A stretch of 64,000 bases of DNA from Phycisphaerales bacterium (GTDB taxonomy: Bacteria > Planctomycetota > Phycisphaerae > Phycisphaerales > UBA1924): contig JAVJNT010000001.1 in NCBI GenBank assembly GCA_040217175.1, positions 186,001-250,000 on the forward strand. Reading direction: 5' to 3'. Shown here piece after piece: positions 42,524-51,392 of this stretch. Below the pieces are notes generated by a model. That model saw nothing but the letters and a program-made list of their open reading frames with translations. It was not told the origin of the DNA and made no database searches. Both the position numbers and the translations under genes were made by a program. Numbering within the stretch: position 1 is the first letter of the stretch; each line of letters opens with the position of its first letter.

Positions 42524-43819
42524 TCAAAGATCGGTTGGGCGAAGGCACAAGCCCAGCGCTACCGCCCAGCCGGGCTGGCTTCCGCTGAGGTCCGTGCCGA
42601 CGCAGGGCTCATTGCCGGTCCGCGTAACTCGTGCGAGCGGGTCGGCTACCTGTGCGGGCAGGTTGAGCCGTCGGGCAATGTGGGTGCACAGCGCCATCTG
42701 GCGAGACTCTCCTCCGAGGAAAACCACACGCTCGATCTTGCGCTGCGGGCACAGGCCGTTGTAATACCGGACGCACATCTGGACTTCATCGGTGAGGATC
42801 TCGAGCGGCTCGGTCAGGTCGGTGCCGGTGCGAGACATCGTCTCGTCGAGGGTCTCCATGCCCGCGGCGCTCTCGTCCAGCGCGGCCATGACGGCGCTGC
42901 CGCCATTGTCTTCGCTGCTGGGCGTTGCGCGGGACCGCTTCAGAGCCGCCTCGAGCATCGCCAGACCCGAGCCCGCACGATCGACGCTCTCGTCCTGCGA
43001 GGCGCTCGTCGCCGAGGCCGCCGCCTTTGAGGCCTCGGGAACGAGCGTCTGCAGGTTCAGCCTCGTCGACCGCGCCATCTCCATGTCGATGTTCTGCTCG
43101 CGGGCGATGGCCTCATCCAGGTGCTTGCCACCGATCTCGACGAACTTGGCGAACGCCAGTCGCTCCCCGTCGCCCACGAGCACGCGCGAGCCGCCGGCTC
43201 CGAGTTCGAGGTACAGCGTGGGCTTGTCTTCGTGCCCTTCGAGGTGCCGCGTGCACGCGTGCATCGCGGTCAAGATGGCCTGGAAGTCGCTGTGCATCGC
43301 GACCGGTTCGAGCTTCGCGGCCTTGAGCGCCCGCATGAGCCTCTGGATCACGTCGCGACCGGCGCCCATGCAGATGACCTCGCCGCGGCTCCCGGCATTG
43401 CCGGTCTCGACGGGCACCCAGCGATAAACAAGTGCGTTGGGATCGCAGCCCATGGCACCCTGGATCTTGGCGCGCACGAGCGTGTTCATTGCCACGCCGT
43501 CGGCCTTGACGATCTTCAGATGCTTGCAGAAGGACATGGCGCTGGGCATCGAGCACACCGCCCGCTTGCCCTTGAACCCGCCCGCCTTGACGAGCTTGGG
43601 GAGTGCTTCGATCTGGAACGCCAGCCGTGCCTGGGCGTCGCGCCGCAGCCGCGAGGGCATCTCGAGCGCTGCCGCGGCCACCAGGTGCGGGCTCGGTCCG
43701 GCCGCGATCTGCAGGACCTTCAACTCGGCCGTGCCGAATTCGAAGGCGATCGGCGATACCGAACCGCCCATGAGGCGTGTCGATCCGATGGCCGAGAGTG
43801 TTTTCAGCGAGATGCCCAC
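42524..43819 (-). CDS. pilM: PilM-like actin-fold pilus assembly protein
   Basis: 431 aa. Probable GTG start at 43819; an ATG 16 codons later is possible. Actin/FtsA-like fold: IAFEFGTAELKVLQI (phosphate 1 motif), LYLELGAGGSRVLVGDG (phosphate 2) and RVVFLGGESRQMALC (adenosine). It should recruit PilN's N-terminus at the inner membrane. About 80 residues near 280-350 (Ala/Ser-rich) are an insertion relative to the core family. First gene of the pilus cluster; the 182 bases upstream to mqnB presumably hold its promoter, but no convincing sigma-70 or sigma-54 site was found there. Confidence 0.85.
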   Translation of the reverse strand: MGISLKTLSAIGSTRLMGGSVSPIAFEFGTAELKVLQIAAGPSPHLVAAAALEMPSRLRRDAQARLAFQIEALPKLVKAGGFKGKRAVCSMPSAMSFCKHLKIVKADGVAMNTLVRAKIQGAMGCDPNALVYRWVPVETGNAGSRGEVICMGAGRDVIQRLMRALKAAKLEPVAMHSDFQAILTAMHACTRHLEGHEDKPTLYLELGAGGSRVLVGDGERLAFAKFVEIGGKHLDEAIAREQNIDMEMARSTRLNLQTLVPEASKAAASATSASQDESVDRAGSGLAMLEAALKRSRATPSSEDNGGSAVMAALDESAAGMETLDETMSRTGTDLTEPLEILTDEVQMCVRYYNGLCPQRKIERVVFLGGESRQMALCTHIARRLNLPAQVADPLARVTRTGNEPCVGTDLSGSQPGWAVALGLCLRPTDL

Positions 43820-44001
43820 CAAGGCCCCCTGACCTGCCCGATTGCCCGAGCCCGGCACGCGCAGCACGACCGCGCCAATCCAAAACCGCAGCCATTGAAA
43901 TCGACGGTTCCGGAGCTCGAATCCAGCAGTCGGCTGGTCAAGGGGGAGGTGGTACCGCCCTTCCGATCGGCGCATCCGTCAGGATCGGGAGCAAGAGGCG
44001 G

Positions 44002-44721
44002 TTATCGGGCAGCGGAGGCGTCGCGGATGGCTCGGGCCAGGTCACCAACTCGACGCAGCGCCGGGCCGATCGACCACGCTTGTTGATCGCGGTCGCCCGT
44101 GGTGTTGCTCACCACGCGGATCTCGATGAACGGCACGCCCAAGCGGCTCGCCACCTGGCCCACGGCGGCGCCCTCCATGCCCTCGGCGACCGCCCAGGTC
44201 CGGGCGACCACCGTGCGGGCCAGGGCATCGGTCCCAGAACACGTCGAGACCGTCGCGACCGGGGCGGTCACCGATGCCAGGCCGGCAAACGCATCCAGCA
44301 AATCCGCATCGGCCCGGACGCCCCAGTCGTCGAAGGGGCCGAGGGGAAACCCCATATCGGAGCAGCCCACGAACGAGCCGTCTGGCAACTGGAGACCCTC
44401 GTCGGCGTAGATCGACCGCGTCGCGGCGATCGAATCGCCCAGGCCCAGCGGGCTCACGATCGGCAGCGAGCCGCAGATGCCCAGGTTGATGACCGCTCCA
44501 TACCGATGGCCCGAGAGCGTGGTGGCGGTGGCGGCCGCGGCGTTGGCCTTTCCGACGCCGGTGACGACGAGATGCAGGTCGTCGCCGATATCGGTCGTTT
44601 GCCATGCTGGGGGCATCGAAGCGCTGGTGCCGGCGCAATCGAGCACCGCGGTCGCCTCCGCCGGGGCAGCGACCGTAAGGAGCCAAGGAAGATCGTGGGC
44701 TTTCGTCGAACTGGTGTCCAT
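44002..44721 (-). CDS. mqnB: futalosine hydrolase
   Basis: 239 aa nucleoside phosphorylase-fold protein. Motifs VVTGVGKANAAAAT, NLGICGSL, and AEGMEGAAVGQVASRLGVPFIEIRVVSNTTGDRD match MqnB rather than MTA/SAH nucleosidase. It releases hypoxanthine from futalosine to give dehypoxanthine futalosine, a step in the alternative menaquinone pathway, so the organism very probably makes menaquinone this way. Other mqn genes are not in the window. The menaquinone would serve the type B succinate dehydrogenase. Divergent from the HlyD-type gene across 201 bases. Confidence 0.9.
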   Translation of the reverse strand: MDTSSTKAHDLPWLLTVAAPAEATAVLDCAGTSASMPPAWQTTDIGDDLHLVVTGVGKANAAAATATTLSGHRYGAVINLGICGSLPIVSPLGLGDSIAATRSIYADEGLQLPDGSFVGCSDMGFPLGPFDDWGVRADADLLDAFAGLASVTAPVATVSTCSGTDALARTVVARTWAVAEGMEGAAVGQVASRLGVPFIEIRVVSNTTGDRDQQAWSIGPALRRVGDLARAIRDASAAR

Positions 44722-44922
44722 AGAACGTCGTTGGCGGTGGATTGGCCCAAGTTTTTGAGGGATTTCGGCGACGGAGTGGAACCCTTCGGGGCTCTGGGTA
44801 GTTGAACGCTAGTGTCCTCCAGTTCGCGGGGCCGATGGAACGGCCCAGAAGGCGGGCAATCGCTCGGTCCCGGGGTCTCGGGGCCGTGGCACACTCGAGC
44901 GACGCTCCGGGGAAGGTGGTCG

Positions 44923-46662
44923 ATGGGACAGGCACGAACGAGGCGGGGCAGCATCCTCATCAAGGCTGCGGGAGCGGTCGTCGCACTGGCCGTGATCGGC
45001 GGCGGCGGGTGGTATGCCACCACGCAGCTCGATGACATGGAGGCGGTGGGGACGGCCGACATCGTCTCTGCCTCCGTGCGAAACTTTGATATCCAGACCA
45101 TCGCGACGGGTGAGCTCGAGGCTCGCCAGCAGGTCGAGATCCGCAACAAGGTCGACAGCCGTGCCACGCTGGTCAGCATCATCGACGAGGGCACCCGCGT
45201 CTCCAAGGGCGACGTGCTCTTCACGCTCAACAGCGAGTCGATCGAGCAGGAGATCACCGAGGAAGAAAGCCGGGTCGAGACGGCCCGGGCCGACCTCGAA
45301 GCCGCCGAGAACGCCTACCTCATCCAGGTAAGCGACAACGAGTCGAATCTCCGGGCGGCCAACCTTGAGTTGGAGCTCGCGCGGCTGGCGCTCCAGCAGT
45401 GGCGTGACGGCGACGACCCCAAGGAACTCGAGCGGCTCCAGGCCGACCTCGACAGCGCCACGCGGAACCGAGATCGCTTGCGGGACAAGTTCGATCAGAG
45501 CAAGATCCTGTTCGACAAGAAGTTCAAGAGCAAGAACGACTTCGACCAGGAGCAGATCCAGTTGCTCGAGGCCGAGTCGCGGGTGAAGCAGGCAGAGCTC
45601 GCGCTCCGTACCTACCGCGATTATCAGCGGCCGCGCGACGAGAAGCAGCGCACGAGCGCCGTCGAAGAGGCCGAGGCCAAGGTCGATCGCGTTCGCAAGC
45701 AGAACGCCATCGAACTCGCCAGCCGGGACGCCAATCGCAAGAACGCCCGCAGGCAGCTGGAACTCCGCGAGGAGCGCCTGTCCAAGCACCGCGAGCAGCT
45801 TGGCTACTGCGAGATCAAGGCGCCCAACGACGGACTCGTTGTGTACAACTCGAGCACGCGGCGCGGTCGCTGGAACGATGACCCGCCAGAGCCCGGCCAG
45901 GAGATCCGACCCAACCAGGTCTTGATCGTCCTGCCCGACACGAGTGAGATGGTCGCGTCGGTCCGTGTGCACGAGTCGCTGGCCGGACGGCTTCGGCCCG
46001 GCCAGGCCGCGACGGTACAGATCGAGGCCCTCGGCTCGACCATCCTGCCGGGGACCGTCGAGTCGATCGGCGTCCTCGCCGAGAGCGGCAACTGGCGAGA
46101 TCCGAATCTCCGTGAGTACACCGTGCGCATCCTGCTCCAGCCCGGAGAGCACGCCAACAAGCTCAAGCCTTCGATGCGGGCCGAGGCCACCATCGTGATG
46201 GATCGCGTGGATGAGGCGCTGACCATTCCGGTCCAAGCGGTCTTCAGCGAAGGACGCCTGCAGTTCGTGTACAAGCCGAACGGCACTCGCTACGAGCGTG
46301 TCCCGATCCGGCTGGGTCGCCGCAGCGAGACGGAGGCCGAGGTGCTCGCAGGCCTCTCGGCGGGAGACGTCGTGCTGGTCCGCTCGCCCGCACCGGGCGA
46401 GGTGCTCAAGCAGCCCTGGGACCCCGGACGCCTTCAGACCGTCGGCTTCACGCTCGACGAGAACGGAAAGCCCGTTCCGGATCGGGCGGGAGGCCGTCCG
46501 AGCCGGACGACGAAGGCCGAGGGCGACGAGCAGACCGAGGTCGCACAAGGTGATGCCGCCTCTGACGATACGGCGACCGTCGAGGAATCGGCGTCCGGCG
46601 AAATCGCCGAAGCGGCGCCCGTCGCGTCGGCTTCGGACAAGGCGGCCGAGCCTACGGGCTGA
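44923..46662 (+). CDS. efflux periplasmic adaptor (HlyD/MacA-like membrane fusion protein)
   Basis: 579 aa. ATG at 44923 with GGAAGG about 8 bases upstream. One N-terminal transmembrane helix (ILIKAAGAVVALAVIGGGGWY), then a barrel-sandwich half-motif (GELEARQQVEIRNKV ... IIDEGTRVSKGDVLFTLN), a long coiled-coil hairpin (about 100-290), the second half (YCEIKAPNDGLVVYN), and beta-barrel and membrane-proximal domains (LRPSMRAEATIVMDRVDEALTIPVQAVF). The coiled coil is longer than in MacA, and a 75-residue acidic C-terminal tail is extra. No ABC transporter or RND gene is adjacent, so the partner is unknown. Confidence 0.87.
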   Translation: MGQARTRRGSILIKAAGAVVALAVIGGGGWYATTQLDDMEAVGTADIVSASVRNFDIQTIATGELEARQQVEIRNKVDSRATLVSIIDEGTRVSKGDVLFTLNSESIEQEITEEESRVETARADLEAAENAYLIQVSDNESNLRAANLELELARLALQQWRDGDDPKELERLQADLDSATRNRDRLRDKFDQSKILFDKKFKSKNDFDQEQIQLLEAESRVKQAELALRTYRDYQRPRDEKQRTSAVEEAEAKVDRVRKQNAIELASRDANRKNARRQLELREERLSKHREQLGYCEIKAPNDGLVVYNSSTRRGRWNDDPPEPGQEIRPNQVLIVLPDTSEMVASVRVHESLAGRLRPGQAATVQIEALGSTILPGTVESIGVLAESGNWRDPNLREYTVRILLQPGEHANKLKPSMRAEATIVMDRVDEALTIPVQAVFSEGRLQFVYKPNGTRYERVPIRLGRRSETEAEVLAGLSAGDVVLVRSPAPGEVLKQPWDPGRLQTVGFTLDENGKPVPDRAGGRPSRTTKAEGDEQTEVAQGDAASDDTATVEESASGEIAEAAPVASASDKAAEPTG

Positions 46663-46668
46663 AGCAGT

Positions 46669-47967
46669 TCAGGTCGGCTCGAGCGCCTGCGCCCGGTTGA
46701 TCCGCTCTCGATCGGCCTGTCGCAGGTCGAAGGATTCGTGGCTCGGCAAAACGAAGTTGTCCTTCGATACGTCGAAGCCCTCGGCCTCCACGATCGAAAG
46801 GTCGGGCGTCGAAGTGAGATCAACCGTGTCGGGCGGCTCTTCCGCGTCGATCACGCTTGATCCCTGGGCAGTCGCGCCGACGGCGTCGCTGAGGCCTTCG
46901 ATGGGCAGCACACGCGGCCGGCACGGGTCGTCTGGCCGCCAGTTGCACACGACAGCGCGGCGCCGGTCGCTCAGCGTCACGACCGAGCCGGGCGTGTAGG
47001 CCGGCACACAGGCGACGAGTGCCTTGATCACCATTGGGTCGAAGCGCTTGCCGGTGTCGCCCAGCACCATTTCTCGCAGTGCCGCGACGGTCGAACGCCG
47101 AGTCTGGGGCACGGAGTCGGCACCGGGCGCGTCACCACTATCGCGCAGGCGATCGAACGCGTCGGCCACCGCGACGATACGCGCAAACGCGTGGATCTCC
47201 TTGCCCTCGAGCGGCACCGATCCGCCGCCGAGGAGCTTCCGCCGCGGGAAGCCCGAGCCGTCGTGGGCCTGGTGGTGGTGCAGCACGATGGCCGCCGCTG
47301 ACGGGTCGACGCCGTCGCGCACCATGTCGAATCCGAGCTTGACGTGCCGCTGCCAGTTGGGATCGCCTTGGTCGTGCTCGCGATTCCACCGGCGGAGGGT
47401 CTCTGGCGGCAGGCGGAGCATGCCGACGTCGTGCAGCATGGCGCCGACGCCAAGCGACGTCACGTCCCGGGCGTGGTTCGGATGCAGGCGCGGACGCTCG
47501 GCAATGAGGTAGTCGCCTAGCTTCAGCCCCATCAGCACGCTCAGGAAGCACACCGAATTGGCATGACGGCCCTGCGGCGTGTCGGCGGTGGCGAGTTCTT
47601 CCAGGTAGTACGCCGCCGTCGGCGCGCGCACGAGTTGTTCGATCAGTCCGACGACGGCCCGCTTGTAGCTGGTGTAGTCCAGCCGAGCCACGGCATTGGA
47701 GGCGACCTCGTCAAGGGATGCGAGGACGTGCTGGCTCAGCTCGGCACGGGCCTGCATGATGGCCGGGCTGACGTACCGGCTCAGGAACGACATCCCCGGG
47801 TAGTGGATGTAGATCTCGCGCAGGTTGATCTCTCGCAGACGGGCAATGAGCCGGGCGTCAAGGGTGACGTCCGCCTTCAGGAGCACGGGGCCCCCGCGCT
47901 GCGGGTGGTACACCGGCATGGCAAGTCTCATGCCCTCACTGGCTTCGTGCATCGATACGCGCAGCAT
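46669..47967 (-). CDS. HD-GYP-like domain protein (putative c-di-GMP phosphodiesterase, variant motif)
   Basis: 432 aa, no membrane segment. An N-terminal domain of about 125 residues (GPVLLKADVTLDARLIARL resembles the DUF3391-like leader of HD-GYP proteins) precedes the HD domain. HD motif AMLHDVGML (H179, D180), then EHDQGDPNWQRHVKLGFDMV. The GYP segment reads HHHQAHDGSGFP (230-241) instead of HHExxDGxGYP, so Glu and Tyr are replaced. Metal ligands seem mostly kept, so activity is possible. A 100-residue tail has no recognised domain. ATG with GGAG 7 bases upstream. Convergent with the HlyD-type gene. Confidence 0.85.
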   Translation of the reverse strand: MLRVSMHEASEGMRLAMPVYHPQRGGPVLLKADVTLDARLIARLREINLREIYIHYPGMSFLSRYVSPAIMQARAELSQHVLASLDEVASNAVARLDYTSYKRAVVGLIEQLVRAPTAAYYLEELATADTPQGRHANSVCFLSVLMGLKLGDYLIAERPRLHPNHARDVTSLGVGAMLHDVGMLRLPPETLRRWNREHDQGDPNWQRHVKLGFDMVRDGVDPSAAAIVLHHHQAHDGSGFPRRKLLGGGSVPLEGKEIHAFARIVAVADAFDRLRDSGDAPGADSVPQTRRSTVAALREMVLGDTGKRFDPMVIKALVACVPAYTPGSVVTLSDRRRAVVCNWRPDDPCRPRVLPIEGLSDAVGATAQGSSVIDAEEPPDTVDLTSTPDLSIVEAEGFDVSKDNFVLPSHESFDLRQADRERINRAQALEPT

Positions 47968-48090
47968 GGTCGATCTCCGAGTGTCGGCGAATACACCCGT
48001 TCCATCGGCTGCACGGACAATCCAGTTGGCCCTGGAAGGCCGACTTCTGGCCGGAAAGCCTTCGTTTTGCCTTGATGCTCGGTTATGGGG

Positions 48091-49059
48091 CTACAGCGTC
48101 ATGACCAGGGTCACGTAGACCGCATAAACGGTCAAGAGCAAGCAGCCCTCGATCCGGCTCACGGTGAACCGCGTGACCATGATCGGCAGGAGCAGCAGCG
48201 TGAGCCCGAGCATGACCCACGCGTCCCTCTGGACGGCGATGTCGGGCACTTGCAGCTCCCCGATCAAGCCGCTGACGCCGACCACGCAGAGTATGTTGAA
48301 GATGTTGGACCCGAGCACGTTGCCCACCGCGAGGTCCGAGTGGCCCTTGAGGGCGGCCATGACGGTGGTGACGACCTCGGGCAACGACGTGCCGAATGCC
48401 ACCATCGTCAGCCCGATCAGGAATGCGGGCACGCCCAGGGTAACCGCGAGGTCGGTGGCGCCCAGGACGGCGCGATCGGAGCCGATGACCATGCCGCCCA
48501 GCCCGATGGCAACCAGCACCAGGCTCATGGCCACGCCGTGCGGCGGCTTATCGCCTTCGTGCTCGTCCTCGGTCTCGATGACTAGAGCAGAGTCTTCCGG
48601 GCTCAGGTGCCGCGACGAGTACAGGGTCCACGCGATGAACGCTGCGAGACCGACCACGAGCAAGGTCGCGTCGACACGCGTGATCGACCCGCCAAAGAGC
48701 GTGGCGACCAGCGCAAGCGTCACGATGATGAGCAGTGGGACCTCGCGGCGGACCACGCCGCCCCGGACGCGAGCTGGCTTGATGATCGACGCGATGCCCA
48801 GCACCAGGCCGATGTTCGCGACGTTCGAGCCGATGACGGTGCCCACGATCAGGTCGCTCTGTCCCTTCAGCACGGCGCCGATGCCCGTTGCCAGCTCGGG
48901 CATGCTGGTACCAAAGGCCACGACCGTCAGGCCAATGATGAACGTGGGGACGCCCAGGCGTCGGGCTAGCGACACGGCCCCGCGAAGCATGATCTCTGCT
49001 CCGCCCACCAGCAGCGTGATGCCGAGCAGCAACCACAGGATCGAAACCAGGTTCTGCAA
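48091..49059 (-). CDS. Na+/Ca2+ exchanger family antiporter (YrbG/CaxA-like)
   Basis: 322 aa, TTG start with GGAG 10 bases upstream. About ten transmembrane helices. Two inverted alpha-repeats are clear: IIGLTVVAFGTSMPELATGI...GSNVANIGLVLG and LIGLTMVAFGTSLPEVVTTV...GSNIFNILCVVG, with the acidic Glu and Asn/Ser ion ligands intact. A His/Glu/Asp-rich cytoplasmic loop (TEDEHEGDKPPHG) joins the halves, as is typical. It probably exports calcium in exchange for sodium at the inner membrane. No linked genes. Confidence 0.92.
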   Translation of the reverse strand: MQNLVSILWLLLGITLLVGGAEIMLRGAVSLARRLGVPTFIIGLTVVAFGTSMPELATGIGAVLKGQSDLIVGTVIGSNVANIGLVLGIASIIKPARVRGGVVRREVPLLIIVTLALVATLFGGSITRVDATLLVVGLAAFIAWTLYSSRHLSPEDSALVIETEDEHEGDKPPHGVAMSLVLVAIGLGGMVIGSDRAVLGATDLAVTLGVPAFLIGLTMVAFGTSLPEVVTTVMAALKGHSDLAVGNVLGSNIFNILCVVGVSGLIGELQVPDIAVQRDAWVMLGLTLLLLPIMVTRFTVSRIEGCLLLTVYAVYVTLVMTL

Positions 49060-49170
49060 GGCGGCCGTGCTCCACGAGTGGCAATAGGGATAGCCCGATC
49101 GAGTCCGTCGATCGGTCCCGATGGTAGGAGAGTGGTCGTCGGGCTTCGGGCCGGCGGTCTCGCGTGCGGG

Positions 49171-50247
49171 TCAGCCCCCGTCGAGCGACAGCCACTCGGG
49201 CAGCACAGGAACGACCACGAGCGCGACCGGCCGAGCCGTGCCGTCTGGACCGAAGGTCGAGAGGACCGCCTTGCCAATGCTCGAACCGGTTGGAACGGGG
49301 CCGACCTCGTCGGCCGCTTGCTCCTTGTCGGCCACGGTGATCACCAACGCATGGCCGCGTGGGATGGAGCCGCGCAGCAACAAACGCTCGAACACCGGGC
49401 CGGCGTCGAGATCGCTCGGCGGGCCAGCGTCGAGGTCGAGCCGATCGGCAAGCCTTGCCGCGAAGGTGCGGGCAGAGCCCTCCGACCGCAGGTACTGCGG
49501 ACACAACTCGAGGCGGAGCACCGGGCCGCTGATGCCCGGAGCAGGCCAGGCCCGGCCGATGAGCGCCATGCGGCCGGCTCCGAGGATGAGTGGTCCAGCA
49601 TCGGTCTCGAGCCGCTGCGTTGAGAAGGGGACGCCCATAGCCATGTGCGACCAGGTGGTCGTGGCGCCCCACCAGACCCGCTCCAGTGGCCCCGGGACGC
49701 CCATCGCGTTGCGCAGGCTCGCGAGTTCGTCGATGGGCACGAGCGCGAAACGCATTCCGTTCTGCGTCCAGACCTGCACGGCCGCCGCGTCGAGGGCGTC
49801 GCGCGTGTTGGCGTACTGGTCGACTGCCTCGCGTCCGGGGCGATCGATCAGACCTTCCGACCTTGATGCCACGAACTGCTCGAACGTGTTGAGTGGGCCG
49901 TCCTCGGGTTCGGCGGGCGGACCCGCCTGGCTTGCCGTCGACACCACGAGCGGCCCGTCCGGGTCTTCTTCGGCACTGGCGATGCGTTCGGCCTCGATGG
50001 CCAGCCATTCGCCGTAGAGCGCTTCGAGTTGCGCGTTGCTCCGAGCCCGCTTCCACGACGTGGCGTCGAGCGCCCACGTGCGCAGCTCCATCCCATAGCC
50101 AGCCAGGCGCGTCACCGGCTCCTCGTCCACCGGAGGCGCATCGGGAATGCGGATCTGCTTCGCGCAGCCACCTCCGATCAGCCACGCCGAGCACGCGGTC
50201 GCTGCAAGCAACACGCGGGCGGCGCAGGCTGGTCGGGCTCGGGTCAT
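49171..50247 (-). CDS. putative lipoprotein of unknown function
   Basis: 358 aa. Lipoprotein signal (ARVLLAATACSAWLIGGGCAKQ, lipobox IGGC). The mature part has a helical first half (WKRARSNAQLEALYGEWLAIEAERIA) and a mixed second half (MRFALVPIDELASLRNAMG, LILGAGRMALIGRAW, VLRLELCPQYLR). No family recognised. It begins 18 bases after the stop of the LOG-family gene and is probably co-transcribed with it. Confidence 0.7.
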   Translation of the reverse strand: MTRARPACAARVLLAATACSAWLIGGGCAKQIRIPDAPPVDEEPVTRLAGYGMELRTWALDATSWKRARSNAQLEALYGEWLAIEAERIASAEEDPDGPLVVSTASQAGPPAEPEDGPLNTFEQFVASRSEGLIDRPGREAVDQYANTRDALDAAAVQVWTQNGMRFALVPIDELASLRNAMGVPGPLERVWWGATTTWSHMAMGVPFSTQRLETDAGPLILGAGRMALIGRAWPAPGISGPVLRLELCPQYLRSEGSARTFAARLADRLDLDAGPPSDLDAGPVFERLLLRGSIPRGHALVITVADKEQAADEVGPVPTGSSIGKAVLSTFGPDGTARPVALVVVPVLPEWLSLDGG

Positions 50248-50265
50248 CGGTGCGGCTTGAGAAGG

Positions 50266-51345
50266 TCAGGACGCGTCGAGCTGGTTGATCCGGTCGATGA
50301 GCTTGCGGACCAAGCCGAAGTCTCGCCTGGTGTGGGTGAAGCTGATGCGTGGGAGGTCGAGGAACTCGTCCTCATATTCGTGCGGCCCGCCCTGGCGGAT
50401 CTGGCCTTCTTTAACCAGGCGGGCGAATTCGTCGTTGAGCGTCGCCAGGTGCTCGTCGCTCAGCCGGCGGCGGACGCGGATGATCAATTCGTCTCCGGCG
50501 TAGCGCGAGCTGTGGTAGTTGCGGTAGAAATCCAGCACGTGCTTGACGGCGTCGCGCGGGTTCCTGGCGTGGTAGTAGAGCGAGGTATCGTCTTCGCTGA
50601 TCATCTGGCGGCTGAGCAGCGCGTTGCGGGCGAACGAATGGAACTCGTCCCAGTATCCGCCGCCCTGGCCCTCGAGCATGACGATGGGGGCCATGCCGCT
50701 CTTGCCGGTCTGGATGAGCGTGAGCGTCTCATAGGCCTCGTCCATGGTGCCAAAGCCGCCCGGAAAGAGCGCGACGGCCTGGGCCTGCGAGAGGAACATG
50801 AGCTTGCGCGTGAAGAAGTAGCGGAAGTGGATGAGCTTCTCGTCGCCGTGGATCACCGTGTTGGCGGTCGTCTCGAAGGGCAGACGGATCGCCACGCCGA
50901 AGCTCGCCGCCTTGCCCGGGCCCACGTGGCCGGCCTTCATGATGCCGTCGCCCGCGCCGGTGATGACCATCCAGCCCGCCTCGGCCATCTCCTTCGAGAA
51001 CTCCACGCACGACTCGAAGTCGGGGTGGTCCTCGGGCGTTCGGGCCGAGCCGAAGATGGTGATCTTCTGCGCCTGCTCGTAGCGGCCGAAGACGCGGTAG
51101 GCGTACCGCAGTTCCTTCATCGCGGCGGTCAGCAGCTTCAACTCGCCGCGGTTGCGACCATCGGGCAGGAGCTTCAGGCCAGCGGCGACCAGTTCGGCAA
51201 CCAGCTTGCGATCGAACGCCTGCGTCCCGTCGGGCGCGACCATGTCGACGAGTTCGTCGATCCGCTTGCCGATGGCCTGCCAGTCGGCGCGAGGGTTGGG
51301 GGTGCGGGCGTCGCTGGTCGTGGTGCGTTCGGTGCCTTCCTGCAT
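50266..51345 (-). CDS. LOG family Rossmann-fold protein (TIGR00730-like)
   Basis: 359 aa. The ATG at 51345 has TACCCT 8 bases upstream. The core carries ITIFGSARTPEDHPDFE, MVITGAGDGIMKAGHVG and the LOG signature LFPGGFGTMDEAYETLTLIQTGK. The classical LOG proteins are cytokinin riboside 5'-monophosphate phosphoribohydrolases with PGGxGTxxE, so a nucleotide phosphoribohydrolase activity is likely. This larger bacterial type has about 75 extra N-terminal and 90 extra C-terminal residues (DELIIRVRRRLSDEHLATLNDEF), resembling the PpnN-like group in length. Confidence 0.85.
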   Translation of the reverse strand: MQEGTERTTTSDARTPNPRADWQAIGKRIDELVDMVAPDGTQAFDRKLVAELVAAGLKLLPDGRNRGELKLLTAAMKELRYAYRVFGRYEQAQKITIFGSARTPEDHPDFESCVEFSKEMAEAGWMVITGAGDGIMKAGHVGPGKAASFGVAIRLPFETTANTVIHGDEKLIHFRYFFTRKLMFLSQAQAVALFPGGFGTMDEAYETLTLIQTGKSGMAPIVMLEGQGGGYWDEFHSFARNALLSRQMISEDDTSLYYHARNPRDAVKHVLDFYRNYHSSRYAGDELIIRVRRRLSDEHLATLNDEFARLVKEGQIRQGGPHEYEDEFLDLPRISFTHTRRDFGLVRKLIDRINQLDAS

Positions 51346-51392
51346 GGGCCCATAGGGTAGCCGTGGGGACGGCTCGTACGAGGCCTCGATGG

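Noticed and set aside
43820-44001. Possible sigma-54 promoter before pilM (TGGCGCGGTCGTGCTGC on the minus strand)
   Set aside because: The GG and GC elements are not at the required 10-base spacing and TTGC is missing.
47968-48090. Possible c-di-GMP riboswitch or terminator upstream of the HD-GYP-like gene (GGCCAGAAGTCGGCC hairpin)
   Set aside because: The conserved GEMM motifs are absent and there is no U-tract; only a generic GC hairpin remains.
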